Assembly: GCA_030141605.1 (NCBI GenBank)
Contig: JAQGDQ010000043.1
Location: forward strand, 372,001 to 436,000
Direction: 5' to 3'
Source: Tubiluchus corallicola
Lineage: Eukaryota > Priapulida > Priapulimorpha > Priapulimorphida > Tubiluchidae
Length of the DNA stretch: 64,000 nt
Shown here in pieces: positions 28,867-35,731 of this stretch. A program made the translations under genes and the position numbers. Numbering within the stretch: position 1 is the stretch's first letter; every line of letters begins with the position of its first letter. The notes under the pieces were generated by a model. The model was not told the DNA's origin. It was given only the letters and a program-made list of their open reading frames with translations, and ran no database searches.

Positions 28867-31248
28867 AAGCCGAAGAGGTTATGGCTCCGACGACGGCACC
28901 ATTCTCCATGATCTATATGTCAAATGAAAGGTCCTCACCCATAGGTTTGCACCTGGGGGCTTATTTTTTGAAGGGGTTCACTGGTTAGAACAAAGGGCGA
29001 AGAACCTCCAAAAATGGCCATTTTTTTGCCCGTTTTTTGCAAAAATTATATGGCTTATTTCTAGAGAATGGGAACGTGCTGGTGGCAGTGCCAGTAATGG
29101 TAAGATAGCCATTCAACGGTGGGTGTAAAAGTCATATTTAGATTTAGCGGGAGACACTAATACCCGCTACAAGCATTTTCCTGGACCCAGCCTGTAGAAA
29201 AATTTTTCTAGCGGGACCTGGTGGGATTCTTAGAAGGAGATACATAGCTCTTTAGAAAGAGGAGGAACTGGGCTACAAGCTAATGTGGGCTACGTTTTGG
29301 GACGCCTCTACCAAAAGGAGCTGCGACGAGTTGATTGGAGGTTCCATTTTTGGCAATTCTCGCTTGGAAAACTGCTGACATCTTACATTGTTCTGACGTC
29401 ATTCTATTGTACTCTGTTTATAACTTTAATTCAGTAAAAGCTGCTGCTCGCTTTGCGTTATGAATGAGGACTATGTAGGATGTTCGCATATTTTTGATTA
29501 TAAGTGTATTTATACGCAAAATTTTTTGCAGGGCCTTTGGTAGATTTTCGCAGAAAAATTTGTAGTTCTAGGTGCTTGTTGGACTTTGCTGAATAAAATG
29601 CATTAAAAATAATAAAATAAGCTAAAAGAGTGGTTGATAAAGTGCGAAGTTTTACAAATCAATACACTGCAAGTTGGTTTCTTGCATTCAGGCCCACTGG
29701 TCTACTCAATTTGGATGGCTGTAGCAAGACGGGAATCTAGTTCATTATCCTAGTTAAGACTAGACAATAGTAGAGGTGCTTTAACCACAATGGTATGTTA
29801 ATGCAGCCATTCTCAATGAGGTAGACAGTCAGAATCAGTATTGTGGTAAACGAAAGCAAGAGCAAGTAGTGAGCCTGGCAGTCACTCTTCCATTTAATGA
29901 TCAGCTTGTGCATTCTTGAACTTCAGTTACCAAGCACACATTGTGATCAGTTTGCTATTTACCTCACCTTGATGAATCTTTACAAGTGAATTTTGGAAAG
30001 TATAAAAATTCAGATGGTTGACTACCATGTATGGTAAAATACAAAATCATTAACAACGTATAGCTAGTAAGAATTTGATGAACAATCATAGTTGATCATT
30101 TAGTTAAAAACATTGAATTTAGTTTACTTTGTCAGTGTGAAAACTTTGCATTACTTCATTGCAGTCGTCTGAAAAATGCTAAATTTTTATCAAAATGCTT
30201 TCCATAATTGCAGCCAGTTATACAAGAACCTGTGAGAGAATCACCAAACCAAAATCTGATCATAGCCATTGTATTACTCTGCTTGGTATTGATCGTTGGA
30301 CTCATTGCGTTCGTACTGGTCTGCTGTTATACGAAACGCACGGGAGTGAAAAAACTAGAAGAACCAAAAAGAATGCCTGGAGTTAGTGTAATTTCTTCAG
30401 GAGAAAAACCAACGGTAGACGTGAAACCAACTACAACGTGGGTTTATTTTCCACAAATTATATAGCAGGAAAAACTGTTTGATTTATATTTAGAATACAT
30501 TTTCTATAAAACTGTTTTACCTGAGCAAAAATGAACAGATATAGAGATAATTTAAAAATTTTCAGTCATGATATTTTGACTCCCCTACAGGAGTCATTCT
30601 TAGATGTAGACATTTTTAAAAAACTGTAATGTATCATTTGGAATATAAAACTTGATTATGACATACAACAGTAAATGATAAATGTTATGTGTCATAATCA
30701 GCTTTTATATTCTACATTATACATCAGGGTTTTTAAAAAGGTCTTTACATTTGATGAAGACACCTGCAAGGGAAGTTGTTATATTATGATTAAAATTTTT
30801 ATATCATCTCTACTGCTGAGTGAGTTTTTGTTCCAGAGAATGCATTCTTTTTCTTCTTGTGCCTGAAATCTTTGTTGTTTTGTTTTTAATGCTGGCAGTG
30901 AATGTTTTTTGTCATTAGAGGTGTCTGGGATGAGATCTTGAACTAAACAATTTCAAGATATGTCCTGTTGCTCTTTTCAGTGACAATCCACTGTGGGAAG
31001 AGAAGAAACTTCGCATGTACGAGGAACAGGAATTATCCATGCAAGTTTTTCCAGAACCGGAAAATCAATTCCGTGCACATGAGTCACGTGATCCAAATAC
31101 CACCGTGAGTAACCAGTCATTGTCACGCTCACTGGATCCGAATGATCATACGTATGCCACTGTTGATAAGAGCCACTTGTATAGTGGTAGTACGACATCT
31201 TGTCCACGTGCCTTCCCTTTTGGACACAATTCTCTATCACCTAGGTGA
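11..31248 (+). CDS. Large cadherin, CDH23/PCDH15-like, 3' part of gene (30 exons)
   Basis: Calcium-dependent adhesion receptor of the plasma membrane. Thirty exons join with consistent phase: 11-199, 650-847, 1146-1304, 2166-2336, 4326-4399, 6852-7024, 8111-8205, 8349-8494, 8788-8860, 9401-9640, 10728-10851, 11243-11521, 14476-14694, 16467-16630, 16867-17007, 17281-17400, 20828-21011, 21749-21969, 22527-22721, 23070-23180, 23309-23429, 23590-23743, 24038-24150, 24960-25086, 25774-25924, 26691-26779, 26994-27083, 28373-28508, 30214-30437, 30981-31248. They sum to 4,749 nt, exactly 1,583 codons with the stop. Seen: cadherin linker motifs (DVNDNKP, DVNDNSP, DINDSPP), one partial plus eleven complete EC repeats, a membrane-adjacent domain, a transmembrane helix and a cytoplasmic tail. 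The family assignment rests on the membrane-adjacent domain and on having more than eleven ECs, which favours CDH23 over PCDH15/Cad99C; it is an inference. The 5' end is outside the window. Confidence 0.93.
650..847 (+). CDS. Cadherin exon 2
   Basis: Acceptor ttaatag, donor AGT|gtaagt, phase 0/0. Ends the first partial EC with linker DVNDVPPHF and starts the next. The following intron (848-1145) carries a CT-rich microsatellite. Confidence 0.9.
929..1085 (+). repeat. (TC)n-rich pyrimidine tract
   Basis: Low-complexity ctctct stretch interspersed with other pyrimidine-rich words, in the cadherin intron just before exon 3. It may lengthen the polypyrimidine region but is separate from the acceptor at 1144-1145. 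Confidence 0.85.
1146..1304 (+). CDS. Cadherin exon 3
   Basis: Acceptor ttttcag, donor CAG|gtataa, phase 0/0. Body of the second EC, with the LDYEQLDNN motif in place of the usual LDRE. The following intron (1305-2165) shows no recognisable feature. Confidence 0.9.
2166..2336 (+). CDS. Cadherin exon 4
   Basis: Acceptor tgtttag, donor AAG|gtatgt, phase 0/0. Ends the second EC with canonical linker DVNDNKPVF, then begins the third with an EVPEDAQVG start. Confidence 0.92.
2640..3816 (+). mobile_element. Degenerate LINE (non-LTR) 3' fragment
   Basis: The three-frame translation gives reverse-transcriptase words broken by stops and frameshifts: a D-F-x-x-A-F-D-like start, then GSCLGPLLFNIF near 2770 (the RT PQG region), FADDS near 2868 (the YADD catalytic box) and a downstream open stretch at 2921-3130. 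It ends in an (AAAT)n tail at 3795-3816. It is an old, inactive copy in the cadherin intron 2337-4325, sense to the gene. The clade is not determined. Confidence 0.75.
4326..4399 (+). CDS. Cadherin exon 5
   Basis: Acceptor tattag, donor AG|gtaatt, phase 2 out. Encodes [13 protein letters not shown], the calcium-binding AxDxD segment of the third EC. Confidence 0.88.
4469..4710 (+). repeat. 5' LTR (242 bp)
   Basis: Bounded by TG...CA with a 9-bp terminal inverted repeat matching the element's outer end. Contains a TATATAA promoter word at 4527-4533 and a polyadenylation signal AATAAA at 4585-4590. Confidence 0.88.
4711..4728 (+). other. Primer-binding site, tRNA-Thr type
   Basis: Eighteen bases starting TGGAGGCACC directly abut the 5' LTR. 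The reverse complement reads as a tRNA 3' end, with CCA, discriminator U73 and conserved C61. It agrees with the GGTGCCTCCA end of animal tRNA-Thr. Confidence 0.8.
5408..5632 (+). pseudogene. Truncated gag-like N-terminus of LTR element
   Basis: A 74-codon frame starting [10 protein letters not shown], predicted charged and helical with no zinc knuckle. It is the start of the element's gag and terminates artificially where the deletion joins it to the right LTR remnant. It lies about 680 bp after the primer-binding site. It has no host function that I can support. Confidence 0.6.
5631..5719 (+). repeat. 3' LTR remnant
   Basis: Last ~89 bp of the LTR, aligned to 4622-4710 with five differences. 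Its outer end TTCACAACA is the exact inverted match of the left end TGTTGTGAA. Confidence 0.85.
6852..7024 (+). CDS. Cadherin exon 6
   Basis: Acceptor gtttag, phase 2 in, donor GCAG|gtatgt, phase 1 out. Body of the third EC ([20 protein letters not shown]). Two extra cysteines lie in an inserted loop ([16 protein letters not shown]), possibly a disulfide. The following intron (7025-8110) has nothing recognisable. Confidence 0.9.
8111..8205 (+). CDS. Cadherin exon 7
   Basis: Acceptor tttcag, donor ATG|gttagt, phase 1 in, 0 out. Linker DVDDNRPRF, then the start of the fourth EC. Confidence 0.9.
8349..8494 (+). CDS. Cadherin exon 8
   Basis: Acceptor tttctag, donor CCAT|gtatgt, phase 0 in, 2 out. 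Body of the fourth EC with ADDRDN and [10 protein letters not shown]. Confidence 0.9.
8788..8860 (+). CDS. Cadherin exon 9
   Basis: Acceptor gttttag, donor AGG|gtatgc, phase 2 in, 0 out. Final strands of the fourth EC ([12 protein letters not shown]). The following intron (8861-9400) shows nothing recognisable. Confidence 0.88.
9401..9640 (+). CDS. Cadherin exon 10
   Basis: Acceptor ctgtag, donor ACA|gtaagt, phase 0/0. Starts AVGERPPVF where a DxNDxxP linker is expected. The fifth EC also lacks AxDxD (it has [10 protein letters not shown]) but keeps [10 protein letters not shown] and LNFDRR. The following intron (9641-10727) shows no recognisable feature. Confidence 0.92.
10728..10851 (+). 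CDS. Cadherin exon 11
   Basis: Acceptor ttacag, donor AAG|gtattt, phase 0 in, 1 out. End of the fifth EC with the atypical linker DVEDKPPFP. Confidence 0.88.
11243..11521 (+). CDS. Cadherin exon 12
   Basis: Acceptor tatacag, donor ATGG|gtaaat, phase 1/1. Most of the sixth EC, with an acidic DDDD run in the calcium-site loop and LDREV. Confidence 0.92.
12200..13340 (+). mobile_element. Degenerate LINE 3' fragment
   Basis: Broken translation with post-RT LINE words (a DTIKFLG-like start near 12328, then [13 protein letters not shown] near 12510), many stops, and an AATAAAG-type 3' end near 13308. An old copy in cadherin intron 11522-14475, sense to the gene. The rest of this 3-kb intron is AT-rich with no recognised feature. 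Confidence 0.55.
14476..14694 (+). CDS. Cadherin exon 13
   Basis: Acceptor atttag, donor ACAG|gtgagc, phase 1/1. Linker DVNEIPPVF, then the first half of the seventh EC ([11 protein letters not shown]). The following intron (14695-16466, about 1.8 kb) shows no supported feature. Confidence 0.92.
16467..16630 (+). CDS. Cadherin exon 14
   Basis: Acceptor ttttag, donor AGG|gtaatg, phase 1 in, 0 out. Second half of the seventh EC, with [19 protein letters not shown] and canonical DVNDNSPRF. Confidence 0.94.
16867..17007 (+). CDS. Cadherin exon 15
   Basis: Acceptor tcctag, donor AAT|gtaagc, phase 0/0. First half of the eighth EC ([16 protein letters not shown]). Confidence 0.92.
17281..17400 (+). 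CDS. Cadherin exon 16
   Basis: Acceptor tgtgtag, donor CCG|gtaatt, phase 0/0. Second half of the eighth EC with ELDRES and VTAHDYDS. Confidence 0.92.
18065..20624 (+). mobile_element. 5'-truncated LINE with 11-bp TSD
   Basis: A non-LTR retrotransposon in cadherin intron 17401-20827, sense to the gene. It is flanked by the 11-bp duplication ATGCTGTTAGA at 18065-18075 and 20614-20624 (span given includes the TSDs). It ends with AATAAAG and an (AAAT)n tail at 20597-20613. The left end falls between the endonuclease and RT domains, so the endonuclease is missing; this is ordinary 5' truncation during target-primed reverse transcription. The retained frame has no frameshift or stop, indicating a recent insertion. 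Confidence 0.92.
18076..20436 (+). CDS. LINE ORF2 remnant: reverse transcriptase (endonuclease lost)
   Basis: Encodes the polymerase that copies LINE RNA at a nicked target. The frame is open from 18064 and the first Met is at 18232 (734 codons to the stop). Numbered from that Met: RT motifs include [18 protein letters not shown], the first catalytic aspartate in [10 protein letters not shown] (D236), [13 protein letters not shown], and the YADD box at 325-328. A cysteine-histidine cluster CLCG...CEHLLFDCP spans about 662-678, as at the C-terminus of Jockey/I-superfamily LINEs. I see no clear RNase H. The catalytic residues are intact, but without its endonuclease or promoter the copy should not be autonomous. 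Confidence 0.9.
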   Translation, partial: NEKQSENVRQLKKRYQRYSSHNAYNAYIQAKEEFKSSLISQIDNWILTNSVNMNSSKGVNFWKAYHKVFPNIKDNQVDILKHGNRYYITDEDKCNLFYETFFMGNHFDNDIFDNNWKGFVDQFVDSLEYSEGNDDFLNVPFTMDELNKGIKGSSSNGKSFDMDGIHPRMIKSLGFWAKSVLLNLSNICLSTQEWPWLQSKVIFIKKQGKDKYADPNAYRPLSLSSYIGKLVERLFVNRLILKCPMEVLDIVQESFVAGHSTEQYLFRLISKMQSDLIKKHPAIAVFCDFEKAFDSVWVKDLIFKLYQLGIAGKFLAFDPHTVARSFSISVGKFCSQEYNSNIGLPQGSVLSPLLFIIFISEILNDVRSNKMADVFKYADDGTFYASKTNSDECRNTAQICCNKLHLWCKKWRLKVNCNRNKTEVMVMGSTQNIVNNNLPKLKIGGNEIEYVQNSTVLGITIDSNLKFDCYTNRVRKNAWHKWTQIKQLCFKYRGMRMATIIQLFKTFVLPVILYSASVWLAKKYSLFDDLYYDVLRTATGSSFKPCRVLLEILCGLPPLEIEMKAHNVRFLSKILQNGDDDLVKKELLYVFNTNFYLSYNHFVKYYARDLRQFLATTRDAGRISNEELSIVNWSVTKSDLDIFKQTLWHRQFNTYTLLENRNEWFGIIPQLKPFNLPISLTNRELESIALSFIHGQGFFKHFLLRLGLIPDNSCLCGLPQTCEHLLFDCPFVDSQKRMFFKNNINTTNIAVLIQKQNDSSTLSSFVEVIRMTLLDSKCQEYYDTCY
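20828..21011 (+). CDS. Cadherin exon 17
   Basis: Acceptor ttatag, donor CGTA|gtaagt, phase 0 in, 1 out. Linker DINDSPPKF, then the first half of the ninth EC ([17 protein letters not shown]). Its last ~24 bp are copied in the tandem array that follows. Confidence 0.92.
20988..21700 (+). repeat. 61-bp tandem array duplicating an exon-intron junction
   Basis: About twelve copies of a 61-bp unit, one shortened near 21560-21599. The first copy is the real 3' end of cadherin exon 17 plus its 5' splice site. Later copies repeat the AGTAAG(T/C) donor word at about 21072, 21133, 21194, 21255, 21316, 21377, 21438, 21499, 21560, 21600 and 21661. Copies 3-8 alternate between aagcac and aagtac, so the array probably grew by a 122-bp dimer. 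Confidence 0.93.
21749..21969 (+). CDS. Cadherin exon 18
   Basis: Acceptor atttcag, donor GAG|gtgagt, phase 1 in, 0 out. Second half of the ninth EC, linker DINDKRPRF, and the start of the tenth EC. Confidence 0.92.
22175..22420 (+). repeat. 5S-rRNA-derived sequence (SINE3-like or 5S pseudogene)
   Basis: At 22178-22235 the sequence follows the internal-promoter half of animal 5S rRNA: an A-box-like GGAAGTTAAG word, then TAGCACATGGATGGGTGAC matching box C (TAGTACTTGGATGGGAGAC). It diverges after that. The body to about 22420 is unassigned and may be the tail of a 5S-headed SINE. It is in cadherin intron 21970-22526, + strand. Confidence 0.6.
22527..22721 (+). CDS. Cadherin exon 19
   Basis: Acceptor tttcag, donor CAG|gtttgc, phase 0/0. 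Tenth EC body: [25 protein letters not shown]. The following intron (22722-23069) is AT-rich with nothing recognised. Confidence 0.92.
23070..23180 (+). CDS. Cadherin exon 20
   Basis: Acceptor ttgcag, donor CCT|gtaagt, phase 0/0. [12 protein letters not shown] and canonical DVNDNKPMF close the tenth EC. Confidence 0.94.
23309..23429 (+). CDS. Cadherin exon 21
   Basis: Acceptor tttgtag, donor ATTG|gtaagt, phase 0 in, 1 out. Start of the eleventh EC ([19 protein letters not shown]). Confidence 0.92.
23590..23743 (+). CDS. Cadherin exon 22
   Basis: Acceptor gtttag, donor AAGAG|gtaagt, phase 1 in, 2 out. Eleventh EC body: [30 protein letters not shown]. Confidence 0.92.
24038..24150 (+). CDS. 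Cadherin exon 23 (GC 5' splice site)
   Basis: Acceptor cttcag, phase 2 in. Canonical DVNDNRPKF, then GTYYAG. The only donor that keeps the frame into exon 24 is CAG|gcctgt, a GC-type donor. The alternative gt at 24154 leads to an early stop in exon 24. Confidence 0.82.
24270..24640 (+). repeat. Degenerate ~20-bp tandem motif
   Basis: Loose repetition of words such as cttgaatgtgaaatgtgagg in the GC-AG intron (24151-24959). The period is irregular and many units are diverged. No coding content is supported. Confidence 0.6.
24960..25086 (+). CDS. Cadherin exon 24
   Basis: Acceptor atcacag, donor ATAG|gtaatg, phase 1 in, 2 out. Last (twelfth) EC start: [12 protein letters not shown]. The following intron (25087-25773) shows nothing recognisable. 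Confidence 0.9.
25774..25924 (+). CDS. Cadherin exon 25
   Basis: Acceptor attacag, donor CTG|gtgagg, phase 2 in, 0 out. Body of the last EC ([23 protein letters not shown]). The following intron (25925-26690) holds nothing recognisable. Confidence 0.92.
26691..26779 (+). CDS. Cadherin exon 26 (membrane-adjacent domain begins)
   Basis: Acceptor ttttag, donor AAAT|gtaagt, phase 0 in, 2 out. IWVYGD replaces a calcium linker, followed by [12 protein letters not shown], the first strand of a membrane-adjacent fold as in CDH23/PCDH15. Confidence 0.88.
26994..27083 (+). CDS. Cadherin exon 27
   Basis: Acceptor tttttag, donor GATTG|gtagat, phase 2/2. [15 protein letters not shown], centre of the membrane-adjacent domain. 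Confidence 0.86.
27240..27773 (+). repeat. 38-bp minisatellite, ~14 copies
   Basis: Tandem units of about 38 bp with core tatgtgctcgtgtggtttgt and ending ctaggagagatg, diverged between copies. In cadherin intron 27084-28372. Confidence 0.93.
28373..28508 (+). CDS. Cadherin exon 28 (membrane-adjacent domain ends)
   Basis: Acceptor ctgcag, donor GAG|gtaaaa, phase 2 in, 0 out. [16 protein letters not shown] is typical of the CDH23/PCDH15 membrane-adjacent region. Confidence 0.9.
28682..28866 (+). repeat. (TA)n / (CATA)n microsatellite
   Basis: Long alternating TA run with tacata interruptions in cadherin intron 28509-30213. The apparent open frames across it are artefacts. Confidence 0.95.
28867..29600. 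repeat. GC-richer unclassified interspersed-repeat candidate
   Basis: Immediately after the TA tract the composition changes to visibly GC-richer sequence (gccgaagaggttatggctcc...), with paired words such as gggacctggtggg and aaaatggccattttt. No TIR, TSD or protein-coding motif was found. It may be an inserted repeat whose right edge I cannot place. Confidence 0.35.
30214..30437 (+). CDS. Cadherin exon 29 (transmembrane helix)
   Basis: Acceptor attgcag, donor CAAC|gtgggt, phase 0 in, 2 out. Hydrophobic helix [20 protein letters not shown], then VCCYTKR as stop-transfer, then the juxtamembrane tail. The following intron (30438-30980) shows nothing recognisable. Confidence 0.94.
30981..31248 (+). 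CDS. Cadherin exon 30 (terminal, cytoplasmic tail)
   Basis: Acceptor tttcag, phase 2 in, stop TGA at 31246-31248. Begins [10 protein letters not shown]. It has Tyr-containing motifs ([12 protein letters not shown]) and ends SLSPR, which is not a class I PDZ ligand. Confidence 0.93.
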
Positions 31249-32405
31249 TCTTAATAACTTATTGTTGTATTAAGTTAGATGTCATTTATAAACTAGATGT
31301 CAAACAGACATAATAATCTACTGCCGATTGTGTATGGGTCATAATAAGGCTGAATGAACTCAGATCCAATTCTGTGAGCGTTCCGCTTGTTAATTAATTC
31401 ATTATGCCTGGTCGAGTGCAGTTTACTCATGTCAGAAACTGTAGATTGTTAGACTTATCTGTGACTGATCTATGTGCATGGTGCTCATGACTAATTATCA
31501 CTTGATTATGTGTGGCCCAGTGCAATTTACTTATGTGTCACTGAGCAGTTTTCCCTATCTTCTATCTTGTGCCATTAAGCAATCCTATCCTTGTCTTGTG
31601 GCCATTACAGATGGGTAGATGTGCCCTGTGAGCTCATGCTAAGGACATGTGCATGACACTTGAAAATATTCGATTGTTCGACACATGAATTTTATGCTAA
31701 AATGGCGTCACATTTGCCTTATTTTACTGTAGCATTATCAACTGATCTTTGTTATTTTGCTCTACTAATTTTTACATTTCATTTTATATTTTTATAATGT
31801 TTGATGAGGTTTTTATATTTATGTTGTATCGTAATTACCAGTATTTTTCATTTTCGGGTGCAGTTCTTAACTCTAAGGTGTTTATATTGTTTCACACACT
31901 GTTTATCTTGTTTGAGAAAGTAACCTCTTTTATTTATTAATGACAGTGAAACATTAATTTGTGAGGTTTTCAAATGTTGCTGCCACGTCTTCCGATTCTG
32001 TCGGGAAATCTTTTGCTATGATCTTTTATTTATGAAAATATTATAGTTACAATTTCTCTCAAGACATGACATTGAATCAGTATAAAGAATGGTGTTACTG
32101 AACTTGTAATTATTACAATATGTTTTTTCATTACATTTTTAATGCAACAATTAGCGTGTTATACAAGGTATGTTTATAAAATTTGTTTTACAAAAATATA
32201 TAAATACTTCTTCAACTTGCTGTTTCTTGTTCTGTATTCAGTCGGCCTTTAATTCAGTCTTTATGACTTAATTCTCTATTCATCGACTGTCAGGTAAGAG
32301 GCATAGTTAAAAATTAATGAAATACATAAAAGGAACTTAAAAGCACAAAGTGTATAATAATTTTTAATTGATTGTAGTGCATCAAACGTTTGTAGAATAA
32401 CTAGG
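31249..32405. other. Convergent intergenic / 3' UTR region
   Basis: Lies between the stop codons of the cadherin (+) and the sulfotransferase (-), so it should hold both 3' UTRs. I find no clear AATAAA on the + strand; ATTAAA occurs on the - strand at 32363-32368 and near 32250. A diverged internal duplication (attatg...gtgcagtttactcatgt, near 31403 and 31506) is visible. Confidence 0.5.
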
Positions 32406-33367
32406 CTATAGAAGGTAGTCTGGTATGGTGTAATTAAACAATAGAAAGTCTCGTTCAAATAACCTATATAAATCTTGTATCACGCCTTTATCAAGTGGGC
32501 CGAAATATTTCCTCATCATATCGGAAGTTCTGCTTCCGGGTTTGCTGGAACCACCTTCCTTTTCTGGAAAGACAATTTTCTCCAGAAGATTCACTGTGCT
32601 TAGAAAGTATTTTGTATCTTTCATCATGTCTTCATATTTTCCGATGAAGTCGTAGTTCACAAAACACGGATTGCATAGATCTGTTATTCTTGCAAAGTGT
32701 TCATTATAAGTTTGTGGGTCTGCTATAAGCAAAAATTGCACAAATTCTTGAAACGTTATTTCTGGATCATTTACATTTTCTTTTTCTAACTTCAGTGCCT
32801 CCATTATCAAGCGTTTTGTGCTACTCCATACTCGTTGGCGCTCGATTTTGTCCCTGTAGGCAGATAAGATGCGCTCGAATGGATGGCGTGCGAAGAGAAA
32901 TTTGGTGTAGCTTTTTAGAATATACTCTCTCATGCCCTTCGAATAGCTGATGATCTGCCGTAGCATGTCGCCTTTGTTGACACGATTATGAGGCACAGTT
33001 CCATTAAGATCAGAAAGCAAAATGGTTGCATTGATAGGTGCATGATTATTATGAGCACTTTCAATCTCAGCTTCCATGAGAGCAAACAATGTCCGCTTCC
33101 AGTTGGAACAAGCAACTTTTGGTGTGGAACAATATGCTATATGGTGCATGTCATCCACTAGCATTTGAGTTCGCCAGCTCCACCTTTTTCCACGTCCTCC
33201 AAAATTCACTTTCCCATCAGGGTAAACATTATCACATGTTTCTTTGATTAGTTTTAATCGCTCAGCGTACAGTGAGTCCATTTTGTCTTTGCTCAAATGT
33301 GGATGCCAGTAGAAGAAACTTGATCTTACTGTCTCTTTTTCTACAGTCTTGTCAATTCCTACTTTAT
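32406..33367 (-). CDS. Carbohydrate sulfotransferase, HNK-1ST/C4ST (CHST8-14) family, terminal exon
   Basis: Golgi type II membrane enzyme family that transfers sulfate from PAPS to glycans (chondroitin, dermatan, GalNAc or HNK-1 epitopes). This exon encodes 319 residues plus the stop. The PAPS 5'-phosphosulfate loop STPKVACSNWKRTL and the 3'-phosphate motif FARHPFERILSAYRDK are both intact, about 77 residues apart. The C-terminus LYRLFERDFLLFNY is family-typical. The exon starts after a - strand acceptor (cag, plus-strand 33368-33370) in phase 1. A TTG within it is not a start. The cytoplasmic tail and signal anchor must be in an upstream exon that I could not find before 36 kb. Acceptor glycan and exact subfamily are undetermined. 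Confidence 0.93.
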
Positions 33368-33370
33368 CTG

Positions 33371-34060
33371 AAAAATCAGATAGAGTTCAATGCACATACC
33401 TATATTAGATTATGGTAAACAAAATTCATTAATCACAGTTTTTACTAGTATATAGTACACTTTATGACAATAAATCACATTCATAATGAAAGACCAAATT
33501 TATGTAATAAGCTGCTTTTACAATTTGTCTGTAAAATGATTCGTAAGATTAAACTGCCTTAGAACCATTACATCATTTAATTTGACTGGAAACCCTCCTT
33601 TGTATTTCACATGCTGCAGGTGTTGTGCTGCCATGACAACATACTGTCTGTGGTTTAAACAGGCAACATACTTAAGTGGTTGTTGTGTTTGGAATGAATG
33701 AGTGATAAAGAGATATATTTCAAACAAATTGTCAGTATTTAGAAAGCAATGAAGAAAAATTCTGATTTCTGAGAGCATTTTTCACAAAATTAACATTGAA
33801 TGCCACTAATAACCAATTAAATGACTTAACAAAGAAGCTCACCACAGAAGAGCTCAAGTTAGTTCAAGATATTTTTTTCATATTTCATTTACGTTATATT
33901 TATATACTGGGAAAATACTATCATGACTCCTCATCGCCATGTACTAACATCATTCATATTTTCATATATTCTTCATTGCCATGCTAAATTCTTACTCATT
34001 TCTCTCTAATGTCCCATCTGAAAGTGAGAGAGAGCAAAATGAGAGAGACAGAAACACAAG

Positions 34061-34113
<53 letters not shown>

Positions 34114-35642
34114 GACAGAAAGTGAGACAGAGATTTTATGCACTTTTCGTTTTTTAATTTGTCATCAATTTAGACAGAACCAATAAAAGATTTTCTTCTT
34201 GGTGTTGTCCTGATGCATACCAGTAGTTTTAATGCGTAAATGCCTTTGGTGCATAAATTAGTTGATTGTGAACTCTTTAATGTGTTATCACACTCTTGTA
34301 AGTTGTTTGCTCATGGTAAATTCAAATTCAATTCAAGATATCGAGACTTGTGAGATTCCTATGGACTTGTGAGAGGGATCAAAATACCAATGGGAGCGCC
34401 AACAAATTTGAAAGAACTGCCTGCTGACTGTTGAGTAGATAATGGTGAGTAGAAAAAATGAACTACTTGTTTCACTTTTTTGTACTTATATATTTTGTCT
34501 CAACTGTTTGGAGAAAGACGAGAACAGCGTGTTGCTGTCCGCATTCTATTCAAGTTATTTATATAATTTCCTACGCAAGATGGCAGCACCACTCAATGAG
34601 CCAAACTGGACATTTTAACGGGTCGCTGAAGATTTATTTGCAAAATCAAAATCACACAACAAATAATCGAAAGTGCTCAGAAAAAAATCAAAAGCGTTCA
34701 GCAAAAGTGTACAGCAAAAAATAAAAAATAAAAATGAAAATGCATAACAAAAAATAATAGTGCACAGCAAGAAATCAAACGTGAAAATAAAAAAATGAAT
34801 AAAAAATAAAGGTTGACTAAGCTGCCGACTGAGAAAACAGGTTTGACAGAGTCTAGAAATGTAGGCTTACTAATGAATTCAAGCGAGAGAGTTGAATTGG
34901 TCACGAGAGTGCTTAGCGACCAAAGTTAAACAAAGCTAGACAAAGTTAGTGAAATGATGGGTGACCACTATGAAAATTACTTCCAGTTTTATGTGATAAT
35001 ACTGCCTCCTGCTCTCATTTAGGGGGAGAATACTTACATAATGCCACACGTCTATGACACATTGCCATAGAGGATTTTTCTAAAAGTAGATTCGGTTCTG
35101 GTCCCGCCACAAGGACTCAACATTACCTCGTGCCACATTGAGTGCCAAAGTTTCGCGTTTACTTTTGTACAACTATAAAAATATGCACTCTAGCATTTGA
35201 TTTTACATACTTTAGAAACGTGTTATGCTTATCTTCAATGAATTCAGTTCAATTCAAGACTTTTTATTTAGCTGTTTTGTACCACGAAACCTGAACTGTT
35301 TCAGTATCCCTCAGCAAAAGGTTATGTACCACTTTGTAAAGTAAACCATGTTTGGTGTTCTTTCTGTCTCACTGATATAAATTAAGAGTTTTCGCACACA
35401 TTTTGGCTGATAATTGGTTTATAATAACGAAGAAATAAACTTACGTAATTCCTCAAACAGTATTTAGTTCTTACAATAGTATTTAGAGCGCTATAGTAAT
35501 GATAACATAAGTTACGCTGATACAGTGTATTGGTCCCATGGGAGAAAATATTATTGTAGGTGCATAATTAAGTTTAAAATTTTAGTGAGCTGTTTGTAGA
35601 TAGTTGAGCTTTAGAAATACATTATGTGGTCGAACTTAGATG
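33371..35642. other. Sulfotransferase upstream intron / intergenic
   Basis: No convincing first exon with a signal anchor was found on the - strand. Contains a (GA)n tract at about 34063-34109 and an A-rich run with repeated agcaaaaaataaaa words at 34680-34800. The rest is unremarkable AT-rich DNA. Confidence 0.5.
34023..34128 (+). repeat. (GA)n microsatellite
   Basis: Uninterrupted gagaga run at about 34063-34109 within a longer purine-rich stretch. Confidence 0.95.
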
Positions 35643-35648
35643 AAAAAA
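35643..35648 (-). terminator. Pol III terminator of tRNA-Lys
   Basis: Six T residues on the - strand, ten bases beyond the tRNA 3' end. Confidence 0.8.
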
Positions 35649-35658
35649 TATGGAAGTA

Positions 35659-35731
35659 CGCCCAACGTGGGGCTCGAACCCACGACCCTGAGATTAAGAG
35701 TCTCATGCTCTACCGACTGAGCTAGCCGGGC
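35659..35731 (-). tRNA. tRNA-Lys (anticodon CTT)
   Basis: A 73-nt gene. The - strand starts GCCCGGCTAGCTCAGTCGG (A box) and contains GGGTTCGAGCCCC (B box); the acceptor stem GCCCGGC pairs with its 3' partner with one G-U-type position. The anticodon CTT is at plus-strand 35696-35698. A T6 run on the - strand (35643-35648) serves as pol III terminator. No intron. Looks functional. Confidence 0.97.

Noticed and set aside
33518-33778. Candidate upstream exon of the sulfotransferase on the - strand
   Set aside because: No signal-anchor helix, no family motif, and no donor in the needed phase.
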